64,000 nt of DNA from Caldilineaceae bacterium (GCA_020846635.1 JADLDO010000028.1:124001-188000); one strand, 5' to 3'. Positions 1-9,318 are shown, counted from the first letter of the stretch. A program made the numbers and translations. Notes: generated from the sequence alone by a model not told the origin.

Positions 1-834
1 TTTGACGACGATCGCCTCGCCGTGATCGCGCGCGCGCGCGCCGCGGGTGTATCGGCTATCGTCATCCCTGGCATTGACCTGCACCACTGCCGCCAGGCCA
101 TCGCCCTGGCGCAAGCGCATCACGATCTCTATGCCGCCGTGGGCATCCACCCCAACAGCAGCGGCGACTTTGACGCGGCCACCGAGACAGAATTGCGTGA
201 CCTGGCGCTCTCTGCTCAAAGTGGAGCCAAAAATGAAATCCCAAATAAGGTCGTGGCCTATGGCGAAATTGGGCTTGATTACTATTGGGACAAGGTAGAG
301 CCTGCTCGCCAGCGGGTTGCCTTCGAGCGACAATTGGAGTTGGCCGCGGCGTTGGGGCTGCCGGTCATCATCCACAGTCGCGGCGCCAATGATGATGTGG
401 CGGCGATTTTGAGCGAATGGGTGCAAAGCGCCAAGTTTGCCGCTTCTCCGCTCGCACAACGGCCCTTTGCGGGGGTACTCCATGCGTTCAGCGGCGATGC
501 AGTGCTGGCGGAAGCGGCCTATGGCTGGAACTTTGTGCTGAGTTTGGGCGGGCCTGTGACCTTTACCAACGCCAGACAACTGCACGCATTGGTTCCGCAG
601 TTGCGCCGCGACCGGCTCATGCTGGAAACCGACGCGCCCTATCTGACACCGCATCCTCACCGCGGCCAGCGCAACGAACCCGCCTATGTGGCGCTTGTCT
701 GTCACAAGTTAGCGGCGCTCTATGATGTACCCGCAGCACAACTGGCTGCGGAGAGCACAGCGTTGGCACAGCAGTTCTTTGGATTGACACTCTCGCACGT
801 TGACCCTAGTTCAACAGTGACGTACGCCCCATGA
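1..834 (+). CDS. tatD: TatD family metal-dependent hydrolase, 5' end outside window
   Basis: The frame is open to base 1 ([16 protein letters not shown]), so the gene begins upstream and the ORF-track GTG start at 22 is internal. The N-terminal HxH metal ligands are outside the window. The rest carries the TatD landmarks: GEIGLDYYW with the bridging Glu, VIIHSR and GVLHAFSG with metal-binding His, and LLETDAPYL with the C-terminal Asp. Family members are two-metal TIM-barrel 3'-5' exonucleases. A short insert ([12 protein letters not shown]) sits before the GEIGLD strand. The stop overlaps the next start (ATGA), which implies translational coupling to the prenyl synthase. Confidence 0.93.
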   Translation, partial: FDDDRLAVIARARAAGVSAIVIPGIDLHHCRQAIALAQAHHDLYAAVGIHPNSSGDFDAATETELRDLALSAQSGAKNEIPNKVVAYGEIGLDYYWDKVEPARQRVAFERQLELAAALGLPVIIHSRGANDDVAAILSEWVQSAKFAASPLAQRPFAGVLHAFSGDAVLAEAAYGWNFVLSLGGPVTFTNARQLHALVPQLRRDRLMLETDAPYLTPHPHRGQRNEPAYVALVCHKLAALYDVPAAQLAAESTALAQQFFGLTLSHVDPSSTVTYAP

Positions 835-1859
835 ACACAAAAACAACGGTCGAGATTGGCAAGGTGCTACAGCCCATTCAAGCAGGGCTGGCCCAAGTCG
901 AAGCCAAAATGAAGAATGTAGAGTCGTCGCTCTTTGCGCCGCTGGCCCATGCCTTTGTCGATCTGATCGGCAGCGGCGGCAAACGGCTGCGCCCGACGCT
1001 TGCCCTCTTGGCAGCCCAGGTGTATGCAGAACAGAGCGACACGCCTCTATTCCCACATATTGTAGCGCTGGCGGCTTCGGTGGAGATGCTCCACACCGCA
1101 ACCCTGGTCCATGATGATGTGATTGACGGGGCTTTGCTGCGCCGCGGTGCGCCCACGCTCAATGCACAGTGGAACCGTGGCGCGACGATCCTGGCAGGCA
1201 ACTTTATGTTTGCGCGCGCCGCCTATTTTGCCGCCGAAACCAACAACCCGCGCGTCATTCGCATCTTCGCCGATACGCTGGAGACCATCGTCAATGGTGA
1301 GCTGCACCAGCTTTCCGCTCGCCATGAATTCAGGCAGGACAAAGAGGGCTATTACCAGCGCATCTATGCCAAGACAGCTAGCCTCTTTGCGGCGGCGACG
1401 GAAGCCGCTGCCGTTTTGGCGGGGCTTCGGGAGAGTGAAGTCCAGTCCTTGCGCGCCTATGGGCATAATCTGGGCATGGCTTTTCAGATTGTGGATGACA
1501 TCTTGGACTTTACCGGCAGCGATGCCACGCTGGGCAAACCCGCGGGCAGCGATCTGCGCGGCGGCACGATGACGCTGCCTTTTTTCTACTTTTTACAAAG
1601 CCATCCCCAGGCAGAGCAGCTCATCGACCAGATGCAGGCGTCCTACCTCGCCGCCGAAGATGGTGACTCGCTGCAATGGGAGAGCCTCATCAGCCAGATC
1701 GTGCGTGAGCTGCGCGCCAGCCCCGCTGTCGAGGCTGCGCGGCGCGAAGCCGAAGCGTTCCTGGATCTGGCGCGTGCCAGCCTGTTGGGACTCCCGGCCA
1801 GTCCATACCAGCGTTCGCTGTTGGAGCTGTGCGACTTTGTGGTGCAGCGCACCTACTAG
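831..1859 (+). CDS. Trans-polyprenyl diphosphate synthase (long-chain, IspB/HepT type)
   Basis: A 342-residue all-alpha isoprenyl synthase. It shows the substrate-binding GSGGKRLRP (about residues 47-55), the first aspartate-rich motif HDDVIDGA (Asp 95-99) and the second motif VDDILDFTG (Asp 222-226). Such enzymes condense IPP onto allylic diphosphates to make the quinone side chain. Product length cannot be fixed by eye. There is a small residue (Ala) upstream of the first motif, in [13 protein letters not shown], which fits a long-chain product such as hepta- to decaprenyl. The start ATG lies inside the stop of tatD, so the two form one transcription unit. Confidence 0.93.
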   Translation: MNTKTTVEIGKVLQPIQAGLAQVEAKMKNVESSLFAPLAHAFVDLIGSGGKRLRPTLALLAAQVYAEQSDTPLFPHIVALAASVEMLHTATLVHDDVIDGALLRRGAPTLNAQWNRGATILAGNFMFARAAYFAAETNNPRVIRIFADTLETIVNGELHQLSARHEFRQDKEGYYQRIYAKTASLFAAATEAAAVLAGLRESEVQSLRAYGHNLGMAFQIVDDILDFTGSDATLGKPAGSDLRGGTMTLPFFYFLQSHPQAEQLIDQMQASYLAAEDGDSLQWESLISQIVRELRASPAVEAARREAEAFLDLARASLLGLPASPYQRSLLELCDFVVQRTY

Positions 1860-1924
1860 CCGCCAATGCCCCATTCGCCAATGGACTCATTATCAAACAG
1901 ACTCGCTAAACGGACTCACTGCCA

Positions 1925-3085
1925 GTGAATCAGCCGCCTCGCCTGGGTATCTTCCCCGCAGATGTGCATAAAACCGGCACACCTGGGACGCCTGATGGCG
2001 AAAAAAGCGATCAGGGGATCGACCTCTCGATCATCATCGTCAGTTGGAATGTCTGGGATCTGCTGCGCGCCTCTCTTGATTCGATTGAGCAGGTAAGCCG
2101 CGATGTAGGTGCGCCTGCCACGGTTCGTGCCTTTGGCCCCAGCAGCCACGTCACCTCAAAAATTCCCGGCTCAAAAATTCCAAACGCAAAAGTACCCGCG
2201 CCCAATCGCCCCACACTCGAAGTCATTGTGGTGGATAATGCCAGCTCAGACGCAACCGCCGAGCTGCTTCCGGCGCGCTTTCCGTGGGTGCGATTTATCC
2301 GCAGCGCCACCAACTTGGGCTTTACCGCCGGTAATAACCTGGGCTATGCCGCCAGCCGGGGGCGCGCCATTTATTTCCTCAACCCGGATACCGAACTTAT
2401 CCAAACCGCGCCCCATGGCGATTCGCTGTGGACGCTCTACCGCGCGCTCATTTCGGAACCAAAGGTAGGGCTGGTGGGGCCACAACTGCGCTATGCAAAC
2501 AATACGCTGCAAAGCAGCCGCCGCCGCTTTCCAACCCGCGCCACCGGCTTTGCCGATGAAGGGGCGCTCGGACGATATTGGCACAACAATCCGTGGCAGC
2601 GCCAGGCCAAGATGGACGAGTGGCCTGCGACCTTTCGCCAGGAGGTCGACTGGCTGGTGGGGGCGGCACTGCTGGCGCGCCGCGCCGCGCTTGAAGCAGT
2701 ACGCCAGCCCGGCGCGACAGGGCCTTTTGACGAAACATTCTTCATGTATTATGAAGAAACGGATCTCTGCTACCGTCTCAAACAGGCAGGGTGGCAGATC
2801 GTCTATGTGCCCGAAGCGACCGTGGTGCATTATGAAGGGCGCAGCAGCGAACAAGCCGTTGCCGCGCGAGATATTCACTACGCTCGCAGCAAGATTCGCT
2901 ATTATGAAAAATACTTTGGTTCCCGCTGGGCAGCATTTCTACGCGCGTTTCTCCTCTGGAATTTCCGGGGACAATGGATGATCGAGGCAGCCAAGTGGCT
3001 GCTTGGGCATAAGCGCGCACTGCGCGCCCAGCGCATGGCAGCCTATCGCGAGGTGCTAGCGACCAGACTCCGCCCAAAACAGTAA
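1925..3085 (+). CDS. Glycosyltransferase family 2, rhamnosyltransferase-like
   Basis: A GT-A fold protein of 386 residues beginning at GTG. It has DLSIIIVSWN, IVVDNASSD, NLGFTAGNN and FLNPDTEL, the hallmarks of rhamnosyl/galactofuranosyl-type GT2 enzymes, and a later FFMYYEETDLCYRL acceptor-loop region. Oddity: about 35 extra residues with a small repeat (KIPGSKIPNAKVP) interrupt the first Rossmann strands, between SWNVWDLL and EVIVVDNASSD, where relatives have a short loop. No clear Shine-Dalgarno is visible and the N-terminal 30 residues are low complexity, so the start is uncertain. It probably decorates a cell-surface glycan. The stop codon lies inside the following palindrome. Confidence 0.85.
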   Translation: MNQPPRLGIFPADVHKTGTPGTPDGEKSDQGIDLSIIIVSWNVWDLLRASLDSIEQVSRDVGAPATVRAFGPSSHVTSKIPGSKIPNAKVPAPNRPTLEVIVVDNASSDATAELLPARFPWVRFIRSATNLGFTAGNNLGYAASRGRAIYFLNPDTELIQTAPHGDSLWTLYRALISEPKVGLVGPQLRYANNTLQSSRRRFPTRATGFADEGALGRYWHNNPWQRQAKMDEWPATFRQEVDWLVGAALLARRAALEAVRQPGATGPFDETFFMYYEETDLCYRLKQAGWQIVYVPEATVVHYEGRSSEQAVAARDIHYARSKIRYYEKYFGSRWAAFLRAFLLWNFRGQWMIEAAKWLLGHKRALRAQRMAAYREVLATRLRPKQ

Positions 3086-3139
3086 ACACAGAGGAATCTC
3101 GCCCAGAGCCGCGGCTCTGGGCGAGATTCCTCTGTGTTT
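3084..3139. terminator. Perfect 28-bp inverted repeat, probable terminator
   Basis: Two perfectly complementary 28-nt arms (AAACACAGAGGAATCTCGCC.. / ..GGCGAGATTCCTCTGTGTTT) meet without a spacer at the GAGCCGCGGCTC centre. The left arm starts inside the TAA stop of the GT2 gene, and the right arm runs into TTTT. It can form a very long hairpin on either strand. Rho-independent termination is the simplest reading, but a perfect palindrome this long is unusual and might be a mobile hairpin remnant. Confidence 0.7.
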
Positions 3140-3178
3140 TGCCCCCAGCGCGAGATAGACCCAAGCCCGAAAAGGCGA

Positions 3179-3207
3179 TTGGCTCCCCCTGACCTTTGTG
3201 CTACAAT
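3179..3207 (+). promoter_or_regulatory. Predicted sigma-70 promoter for the lipoprotein gene
   Basis: A TTGGCT -35, a 17-nt spacer and an extended -10 (TGC-TACAAT) lie about 110 nt before the lipoprotein start. They lie directly after the upstream terminator, which is where a promoter is needed. Confidence 0.45.
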
Positions 3208-3318
3208 AGCGGCTGAAGCGAGCTGGCTCTCTCTTTCGCTTACCCCTTACACCCACACCCATTGGATTTCTTTCATAATTTCATGGAAGAGCATAGCCGA
3301 ACGGAGGAAAAACCGAAT

Positions 3319-4323
3319 ATGCAAAGAGGAAATTTGCTCAAGCGAGGGAATCGGTCGATGGTGCTTGTGTCGCTCTTCATGGCGGCGCTTGTACTCTTGG
3401 TGGGGTGTGCGCCACGCGCTACGAGCGGCGCGGTCGCGGCATCTGCCGATGAATCACAAGTCGTGGTTGACCTACCGGCGCTTGTACTGGATGTACAGCC
3501 GGATGGCTCGATCAGCGTCGGCGGACAGCCCTTGACCGAACTCGGTGGCGGGCTTGGCGCGAGCCTGGCGGCAGCAAGTGTTCCCGCCGATATGGTCGAT
3601 CTCATTACTGCCTACAACATCCAACACATTCAAATTGACAACACTGCGGAAGGGCTGTTGATCCTGGTCAACGGCCAGGCTATCCCTTCATTGGCCTGGG
3701 ATGGTGAAAAACTGGTAGCAACAGCCGAGGTGCTGGACACCTTTGGCGCGGGCGTTGCCCTACTGGATCGGGTACTGCCCCTGCTGACCAATCTAGGTGT
3801 CGGCGTGATTATCCGCTTCCCCCTCGCCGCGGGTGAGGAGCCTCTGCCGTTAGTCTCACTGGATGACGAAGCGGCTACCCGCTCAATGGCTGCCCAACAG
3901 GAATTTTTGGCCGCGGTCGGCACACCGCCAACCTTCCAACTGACCGTCGAATATGCTGCGGATGGAACCTGGACAGTTGCCGATCTGGCCTCTGCGGAAT
4001 GGAGCCAACTTGTGCCTGGGGTGATGGAGATGCTCACCCTGACGCCGGGGACAGTTCAGTCCATGTCTGCTGCCGGTATTTCGGAGATCGGGCTTGCCAC
4101 CAACTCCGATGGTATTTTCATTTCGATTAACGGGAAGACCCTGCCCTACATCACCTGGGCCGATGGCCGGGTCAACCATCTGCTGACACTCGCCGAACAG
4201 ACCGGCTTGCTCTCGCAGGTGATCGGCGACTCGCCAGACATGGCTGCCCTGCTGGACACGGTCGAGGGACTGCTTCCTGCTGTACAAGCGTCTGACGTGA
4301 GCCTGCGCGTCACGTTCCCGTAA
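3319..4323 (+). CDS. Putative lipoprotein with two related beta-rich repeats, function unknown
   Basis: I place the start at the ATG at 3319 because GGAGG sits 11 nt upstream and a lipoprotein signal follows at once (KRGNRS, a hydrophobic stretch, then lipobox LVGC). The ORF-track start at 3262 would add 19 residues before the signal. The mature part holds two copies of one module. Each has an amphipathic helix, then ILVNGQAIPSLAWDGEKL in the first copy or ISINGKTLPYITWADGRV in the second, then a helix ending in DTFG or EQTG. The repeats share the pattern (I/V)NGxxxPxxxWxxxx. No known catalytic motif is seen. It is likely surface-anchored. It stands alone between its own promoter and a terminator. 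Confidence 0.8.
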   Translation: MQRGNLLKRGNRSMVLVSLFMAALVLLVGCAPRATSGAVAASADESQVVVDLPALVLDVQPDGSISVGGQPLTELGGGLGASLAAASVPADMVDLITAYNIQHIQIDNTAEGLLILVNGQAIPSLAWDGEKLVATAEVLDTFGAGVALLDRVLPLLTNLGVGVIIRFPLAAGEEPLPLVSLDDEAATRSMAAQQEFLAAVGTPPTFQLTVEYAADGTWTVADLASAEWSQLVPGVMEMLTLTPGTVQSMSAAGISEIGLATNSDGIFISINGKTLPYITWADGRVNHLLTLAEQTGLLSQVIGDSPDMAALLDTVEGLLPAVQASDVSLRVTFP

Positions 4324-4385
4324 GCTTTAAGACACGCGTGCCTGACGTGTAAAGTCGCTGCTCCCCAGATATACCAGATATAAAA

Positions 4386-4440
4386 ACAAACAGACCCAAT
4401 GGCGCATGCACCATTGGGTCTGTTTGTCTTTGAGTATTTT
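4386..4440. terminator. Bidirectional rho-independent terminator
   Basis: The 17-bp perfect stem ACAAACAGACCCAATGG / CCATTGGGTCTGTTTGT has an 8-nt loop, with an A-run on the left and T-rich sequence on the right. It lies between the convergent lipoprotein and dgkA genes, so it can end both transcripts. Confidence 0.85.
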
Positions 4441-4445
4441 CTGTC

Positions 4446-4907
4446 TTAGAACCACCACGCCCAGAGGCGCGGGCCGAAGATGGCCGCGGCCACGAAGATG
4501 CTGCCCAACACGGCAAAGATCATCGCACCCGCGGCTGTATCTTTGGCAATCTTCGCCAGCGGATGATAGTGGGGCGAAACGAGATCCACCACTGCCTCTA
4601 TGGCGGTATTGACAGCTTCCAGCGCCAGCACAACCGTGATGGTTAGCCCCAACAGGCCCCATTCCAGCGCGCTGATCCGAAACCAGAGCCCCGCCGCGGC
4701 AACCAGCGTCAGCGCACCCAACTCGATCCAGGCGTTGGGTTGGGTACGTAGTGTATAGGCAACGCCCTCCAACGCAGCAAGCAGGCTCAACCGGCGACCG
4801 CGCCAGAAATTGATATTGGTATGGTAGTTGAGCGGTTGGGTGTTCAGAAGTCCATCCGTGGAGCGTGTGCCAATGGAACTAACAGGCTTGCGCGCAGATT
4901 TATTCAT
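4446..4907 (-). CDS. dgkA: Diacylglycerol/undecaprenol kinase
   Basis: A small integral-membrane lipid kinase (153 residues) with the DgkA signature: EAVNTAIEAVVDL in the second helix and KIAKDTAAGAM in the third. The family phosphorylates diacylglycerol or undecaprenol at the membrane surface. In bacteria with this gene order it is usually the undecaprenol kinase type. The ORF track extends it to 5024, but that part overlaps ybeY. The ATG at 4907 gives MNKSARKP, overlaps the ybeY stop by 8 nt (ATGAATAA) and matches normal length plus a short hydrophilic N-terminus. It is the last gene of the yqeY-pgpH-ybeY-dgkA unit. Confidence 0.88.
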   Translation of the reverse strand: MNKSARKPVSSIGTRSTDGLLNTQPLNYHTNINFWRGRRLSLLAALEGVAYTLRTQPNAWIELGALTLVAAAGLWFRISALEWGLLGLTITVVLALEAVNTAIEAVVDLVSPHYHPLAKIAKDTAAGAMIFAVLGSIFVAAAIFGPRLWAWWF

Positions 4908-5418
4908 AGCGTCGTTGCGAAATCCCCGGATCGCCAAATTGCCCCAACACAGCATCCTGGCGCGCCCACATGGCAGCTTCGGCCTCTGGGGTGTCATGGT
5001 CATCACCCAACAAATGCAGCACACCGTGGACGACCATCAGGCGCAGTTCAGCCGCCGGGCTGTTGCCAAAGTGCGCCGCCTGCTCAACCGTATAGGGATA
5101 GGCAATGATAATATCGCCTAAATAGCGATCCAGTTCTGCGGCTACCTCCGGCGGCAGCGTTAAGCGCAGCATCAAATTATTCTCGTCTTGTATCCCCCCG
5201 GCGGCAAAACTCAGGACATCGGTGGGCGCATCGATCCCCAGATAGTCGCGGTTTAGCTCTTGTACGGCTTCATTGCTGGTCACGACAATGGTCAGCTTGG
5301 CTCTTTCCACAGCGTTTGCCTGCAATGCTGCCAGGGCCGCGGCGCGCAGATTTTCCGCATCGACATGCGCGGCATACGTCTCATCAATTTGAATCTCTAT
5401 CAGGATTTCAGGTTCCAT
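4900..5418 (-). CDS. ybeY: Endoribonuclease YbeY (16S rRNA maturation)
   Basis: A 172-residue protein with the invariant zinc site HGVLHLLGDDHD (H3xH5xH) and the preceding TDVLSFAA motif. YbeY is a metallo-endoribonuclease for 16S rRNA 3' processing and ribosome quality control. The start was moved from 5499 to the ATG at 5418 (MEPEILIEI) because the longer form would run inside pgpH. Only one base separates this ATG from the pgpH stop. The position between pgpH and dgkA matches the conserved order in Bacillota and related phyla. Confidence 0.92.
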   Translation of the reverse strand: MEPEILIEIQIDETYAAHVDAENLRAAALAALQANAVERAKLTIVVTSNEAVQELNRDYLGIDAPTDVLSFAAGGIQDENNLMLRLTLPPEVAAELDRYLGDIIIAYPYTVEQAAHFGNSPAAELRLMVVHGVLHLLGDDHDTPEAEAAMWARQDAVLGQFGDPGISQRRYE

Positions 5419-5419
5419 C

Positions 5420-7615
5420 TTAGACACCTGCCGGTTCTTCCATGCCACCGGGTAATGGCACTGTTGCTCCCGCACCATTGGCCCCACGCGCCTGCCCATC
5501 CTGGATACCCTCAGCGCCAGCCTCCGCCTCCGTTTTGCCTTTAGGCTTCCTCACCGGCTCTGGATATTGGATGCGCGGGTGGTGGACGCCCTGGAGCACT
5601 TGGAGGAAGACCTCTTTAATCACCTGAAGCTCGCGGAAGGTCAGGTTGCTTTCGTTGAGTTCGCCTTCACCCACCCGCTCGTCAATCAGACGGTTGACCA
5701 GCGTTTCCAATTCTTCGCGCGTGGCTGGACGTATGGCGCGCACCGCAGCTTCGCACATATCCGCCAAAAAGAGAATCGCCGTCTCCTTGCTGCGCGGGCT
5801 GGGGCCGGGGTAAGAGTAATCGGCGGGATCAACCACTTCGTTCTCGCCCGCCTCACGTTCGGCTTGCACATAGAAAAACTTAACCATCGTACGCCCGTGG
5901 TGTTCGCGGATAAAATCCTGGATGCGGGCGGGCAAATGATATTTATGCGCCAGGTCAAGACCGTCACTGACATGGCTAATGATAATCTGTGCGCTCGTCA
6001 GCGCGTCGAGCTTGTCATGGGGCGAGGCGCTGTCCACAATATTCTCGGCAAAGAAATAGGGGCGCACCGTCTTGCCGATGTCATGATAATAGGCCCCCAC
6101 GCGCGTCAGGAAAGCATCAGCGCCGATGGCAGCCGCGGCGCGCTCAGCCAGGTTGCTGACGATGATGGTGTGGTGATAGGTGCCGGACGCCTTGAGCAAG
6201 AGCTGGCGCAGGAGGGGATGGGTCGGGCGGCTGAGTTCGGTCAGTTGCAGGCTGGTGGTGATGCCAAAGAGATTGCCCAAGACCAGATAGCCGATCATGG
6301 CAACACTGGCAGAAAGCCCACCATTGAGAAAGACCACAACATGCAGTTGAATCAATCGCGAGGGGGTAAATTCATCAAAGGGCAGGCGGAAGGCCGCCAA
6401 CGTGAGCCAATTGACCACTGCCACCGCAAGGCCCGCCCATAAAAATGCAGTCAACCGCTCTGCCCGCCCGAGGACAACCGCGCCCGCCAGACTGCCCAAA
6501 CAGAGGTAGACCACCAGCATGGTATTATTGGGGGCCAAGAAATGCGCAATCAACGAAAAGCCAATCACCGTGATCACCGCAACGCGCAAATCGATCATCA
6601 CCGCCACCAGCATCCCCAGCGCAGCCAGCGGATAGAGATAGGGCAGCCAGTCATGCGGAACAACCATAAACTTGGCAGCCAGGAGCCACACGACCACCAA
6701 GATCACCAACATGCTATATTCTTGCATATTGGTCAGCGTGCGTGGGCGCAGCCGGTAGAGTGTTCCCCCCATCACCCCGAAGAGCGCCAGTACCAGGGCA
6801 AAACCGCGCGCGGTCGTCCACCAATTCCATTGATCGCGCAGCAGCCCAATCTGCGTAAGCGCTTCGACATGCTCAACCGTGGCAATGTCGCCGGCACGCA
6901 CAATAATCTCGTTGCGCTCCAGGTCTACGCGCTGCACAGGAATATCGTTGCGCGCACGCTCGCGCATTTCATCGGTACGCGTCTGGTTAAAGAGACTGTT
7001 GGGGCGAATGAGCGCGCGCACAAGTTCGGTCACAACCTGGGCCGTCGGCTCGCTCAGATCACTGGCAAGCTGTGCAGGCACACGCCGCTGGTAGGCAGCC
7101 AGGTTGCTCTCACGAATCTCCTCGCGCATCAAACGATCAAGCGTTGCCGGCACTTCGTCTACAGATCGCTGCCATTCTTGTGGGGAGAGTGCAAGGATCT
7201 GTTCGGCCAATTCTGGTGTCAATGCAACATCGGGAATGGAAAGCAGATAATCTGTCCGCAGCGAATCCGAGGCATACTCATCAGCGCGCACAATGCTGAT
7301 ATACTCCAGCACATCCTGCGCCCGCTCCATCTGTTGGCGACGCACACGCCCGTCGGGTGTATCAAATTGGTCAGGCACGCCCTGTGCCGCTCGCTCACGG
7401 GCGCGTTCGGTCAACACCTGGCTCTCATAGCTGATCTGCCGCGGCGCAACCACATCATAGGGCGCGACCTGGCCTTCGCTCAGTTGAACCTGGCTTCCAA
7501 AGGGGACTTGCCACGAAAAAAGACCCACAAGCAAGATGCCCACGGACGCGGTTAAACAACCGGCCAGCAGCCGGTCGAACCACTCATATGACCTAAGCTT
7601 CATAGTTAATGCCAT
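5420..7615 (-). CDS. pgpH: 7TM-HD phosphohydrolase PgpH/YqfF type (c-di-AMP phosphodiesterase family)
   Basis: The 731-residue protein has one N-terminal membrane helix, a roughly 240-residue extracytoplasmic 7TMR-HDED domain (FDTPDGRVRRQQ..., DIPVQRVDLERNEIIVRAGD), a block of seven membrane segments and a cytoplasmic HD domain. Visible HD ligands are TYHHTIIVSN (about residue 482) and YYHDIGK (about 510), then an RPATREELETLVNRLID helix. Characterised relatives hydrolyse cyclic di-AMP to pApA. The C-terminal 40 residues are a Gly/Ala/Glu-rich tail. A second possible start lies four codons downstream (MKLRSYEW). Neighbours YbeY and DgkA are in the usual order. Confidence 0.9.
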   Translation of the reverse strand: MALTMKLRSYEWFDRLLAGCLTASVGILLVGLFSWQVPFGSQVQLSEGQVAPYDVVAPRQISYESQVLTERARERAAQGVPDQFDTPDGRVRRQQMERAQDVLEYISIVRADEYASDSLRTDYLLSIPDVALTPELAEQILALSPQEWQRSVDEVPATLDRLMREEIRESNLAAYQRRVPAQLASDLSEPTAQVVTELVRALIRPNSLFNQTRTDEMRERARNDIPVQRVDLERNEIIVRAGDIATVEHVEALTQIGLLRDQWNWWTTARGFALVLALFGVMGGTLYRLRPRTLTNMQEYSMLVILVVVWLLAAKFMVVPHDWLPYLYPLAALGMLVAVMIDLRVAVITVIGFSLIAHFLAPNNTMLVVYLCLGSLAGAVVLGRAERLTAFLWAGLAVAVVNWLTLAAFRLPFDEFTPSRLIQLHVVVFLNGGLSASVAMIGYLVLGNLFGITTSLQLTELSRPTHPLLRQLLLKASGTYHHTIIVSNLAERAAAAIGADAFLTRVGAYYHDIGKTVRPYFFAENIVDSASPHDKLDALTSAQIIISHVSDGLDLAHKYHLPARIQDFIREHHGRTMVKFFYVQAEREAGENEVVDPADYSYPGPSPRSKETAILFLADMCEAAVRAIRPATREELETLVNRLIDERVGEGELNESNLTFRELQVIKEVFLQVLQGVHHPRIQYPEPVRKPKGKTEAEAGAEGIQDGQARGANGAGATVPLPGGMEEPAGV

Positions 7616-7661
7616 GAATCACCCTGATCACGGCACACGAAAATGCCTCTTACCCAGAACA

Positions 7662-8138
7662 TCATGCACCTAAGAGACGGCGTACAACCTGGCTCACAAC
7701 TTTGCCGTCGGAAACGCCTGCGACACGCGCCATCATCACCGGCATGACCTTGTTGAGATCACGCGGGGAAGTTGCCCCAACTTCGGCAATCACCGTACGC
7801 GCCAATGCCTCCACCTCTGCCTCGCTCAATTGGCGAGGCAAATACCTCTCCAACACAGCCAACTCGGCCCGTTCTTGCTCGGCGGGGGCTGTCGCGCCGA
7901 CCTTATCATATTCGGCGGCGGCTTCACGGCGACGTTTCGCCTCACGCTGAATCACCGCCATCACCTGCTCCTCGGTGAGGTCATGGTTGGCCCCACTCTT
8001 GGTTGCTTCGGTCAGCGCCGTCTTGACCGCGCGTAATGCCAGCTTGGCAATGGTATCTTGGCTGCGCATGGCCTGTTTCAAATCGGCGTCGATGCGCGCC
8101 CCCAACTCTGTCTGATCAGCACTCATGCCTTGATCCAA
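7662..8138 (-). CDS. yqeY: GatB/YqeY domain protein
   Basis: A 158-residue helical protein with the YqeY pattern: DLKQAMRSQDTIAKLALRAVKTAL, IQREAKRRREAAAEY, ERYLPRQLSEAEVEAL and the terminal GKVVSQVVRRLLGA. YqeY resembles the tRNA-binding tail of GatB and the helical domain of amidotransferases. Its own role is unsettled. It precedes pgpH with a 46-nt gap, as in many Gram-positive genomes. Alternative start: ATG 8126 (MSADQTEL), which removes four residues. Confidence 0.88.
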   Translation of the reverse strand: MDQGMSADQTELGARIDADLKQAMRSQDTIAKLALRAVKTALTEATKSGANHDLTEEQVMAVIQREAKRRREAAAEYDKVGATAPAEQERAELAVLERYLPRQLSEAEVEALARTVIAEVGATSPRDLNKVMPVMMARVAGVSDGKVVSQVVRRLLGA

Positions 8139-8202
8139 TCTAGCAATTTACGCACTGGAATAACATAAGATACGTTACACACTGGTCAACTGCACACGCT
8201 AG

Positions 8203-8985
8203 TCAACTGCCTAAGGTCTGGTCGACGTGCTGCTGTGCGTGCCGGTCGCTCCACCGTACAATCTGATCCTGGTAGCGCAAAAAGACAACCAGCAGCCCAG
8301 CTAAAGCCACCAAGATCAGCGCGATTTGCCACCAGCTCAACAACATAACACCCGCCCCCGCCGCAGCCACCACAAAAACGCTGGGAACGCGGACGACTAG
8401 GGTGAGCAGGAGGACCTTGATGAACGACACACGCGCCAGCCCTGCCAGAAAATAGGGAAGATCGCCAATGGGACTGAGAAGCAGCACAAACCAGACCACT
8501 GTACTGCTGCTGTGCGTAACACGCTCCCACTGATCCAAACGTTCGTGACCCACCAAGCGCCCTGCCAGCGGACGCCCATAGAAGCGCGCCAGCCAAAAGG
8601 CCATTGATGCCCCCATCAGCAGCCCCAGACTGCCCCACACACCTCCCCACAAGGGGCCAAACAGGAAACCCGCGGCCACCTGCACAACATAGCCAGGGAT
8701 CGGCGCTACGACAATCTGGATGGCATTGAGCGCAATCAGCGCAATTGGCCCCAGCCAGCCCAAGCCCACAACCCAGGCTTCCAGTGCCTCTGCATCCTGG
8801 ACCAACTGCCAAATTTGTGGGCCAATCCAAAAGAGGGCAACCAGCAACAGCGCCACACCGCCAGCCACAAGCCACTTTCCAAAACGACCTTGGCGGGAAG
8901 ATGTGCCCTCTAGCGGTTGGCCTGGGACGTTGGGGGGGACAAGCATATCACTCGTTTGATCAGACTGATCGCTTCCTATCTGCAT
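8203..8985 (-). CDS. TVP38/TMEM64 (VTT/DedA-like) membrane protein
   Basis: A 260-residue protein with a polar N-terminus, then about six hydrophobic segments. It contains the VTT core: [22 protein letters not shown] and a second half with [28 protein letters not shown]. Members are thought to be lipid scramblases or transporters. The exact substrate is not predictable. It is transcribed away from obg, and the 340-nt divergent gap holds a large inverted repeat. It is on the same strand as the yqeY block, 64 nt upstream, so it may be co-transcribed with it. Confidence 0.85.
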   Translation of the reverse strand: MQIGSDQSDQTSDMLVPPNVPGQPLEGTSSRQGRFGKWLVAGGVALLLVALFWIGPQIWQLVQDAEALEAWVVGLGWLGPIALIALNAIQIVVAPIPGYVVQVAAGFLFGPLWGGVWGSLGLLMGASMAFWLARFYGRPLAGRLVGHERLDQWERVTHSSSTVVWFVLLLSPIGDLPYFLAGLARVSFIKVLLLTLVVRVPSVFVVAAAGAGVMLLSWWQIALILVALAGLLVVFLRYQDQIVRWSDRHAQQHVDQTLGS

Positions 8986-9047
8986 CGCCTGTCCATTATA
9001 CTATCCCCTAACCGAGTGTCAACCGCAAGACGACCATTGGGGCGTTT

Positions 9048-9257
9048 CACGTTGGGGGCAGAAACCCCAGAGACCCCACCCCGACCCTCCCCAGCTTGGG
9101 GAGGGAGCCGGATCGTCGCGATGAGATCACACTTCTCCCCCAAATCTGAGCAAGAAGCCGAATCGTCATCTACGAGCTTACAGTTCCCTCCCTGTTTGGG
9201 GAGGGGTTCTCCGGCGCGGGTGGGGTTCTGCCTCTGCCAACTCTTGCCCCCAACGCG
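9048..9257. repeat. Composite ~210-bp imperfect inverted repeat (MITE-like)
   Basis: The ends CACGTTGGGGGCA and TTGCCCCCAACGCG are inverted. Inside them the left part (GACCCCACCCCGACCCTCCCC) is mirrored by GGGGAGGGGTTCTCCGGCGCGGGTGGGGTT on the right. A local hairpin CCTCCCCAGCTTGGGGAGG lies in the left half. A fragment of the right half (TTCaCCGGCGCGGGTGGGGTT) recurs near 57238. The element fills most of the 339-nt divergent gap 8986-9324, which holds no credible ORF. Confidence 0.6.
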
Positions 9258-9289
9258 AGAAGCTACAGTTGGGCTGTACCCTCTGGTTT

Positions 9290-9318
9290 TGGACAAGCAT
9301 GACGGGCGCGACTACAAT
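9290..9318 (+). promoter_or_regulatory. Predicted obg promoter; transcript would be leaderless
   Basis: TGGACA, a 17-nt spacer, then TACAAT. The expected start site, seven bases after the -10, coincides with the A of the obg ATG at 9325. No Shine-Dalgarno precedes that ATG, which is consistent with a leaderless mRNA. Confidence 0.55.

Noticed and set aside
5567-7555. Long plus-strand ORFs opposite pgpH (291 and 337 codons)
   Set aside because: Antisense shadows of a well-supported membrane HD protein; compositions are His/Gln/Arg-rich as expected from reverse reading.
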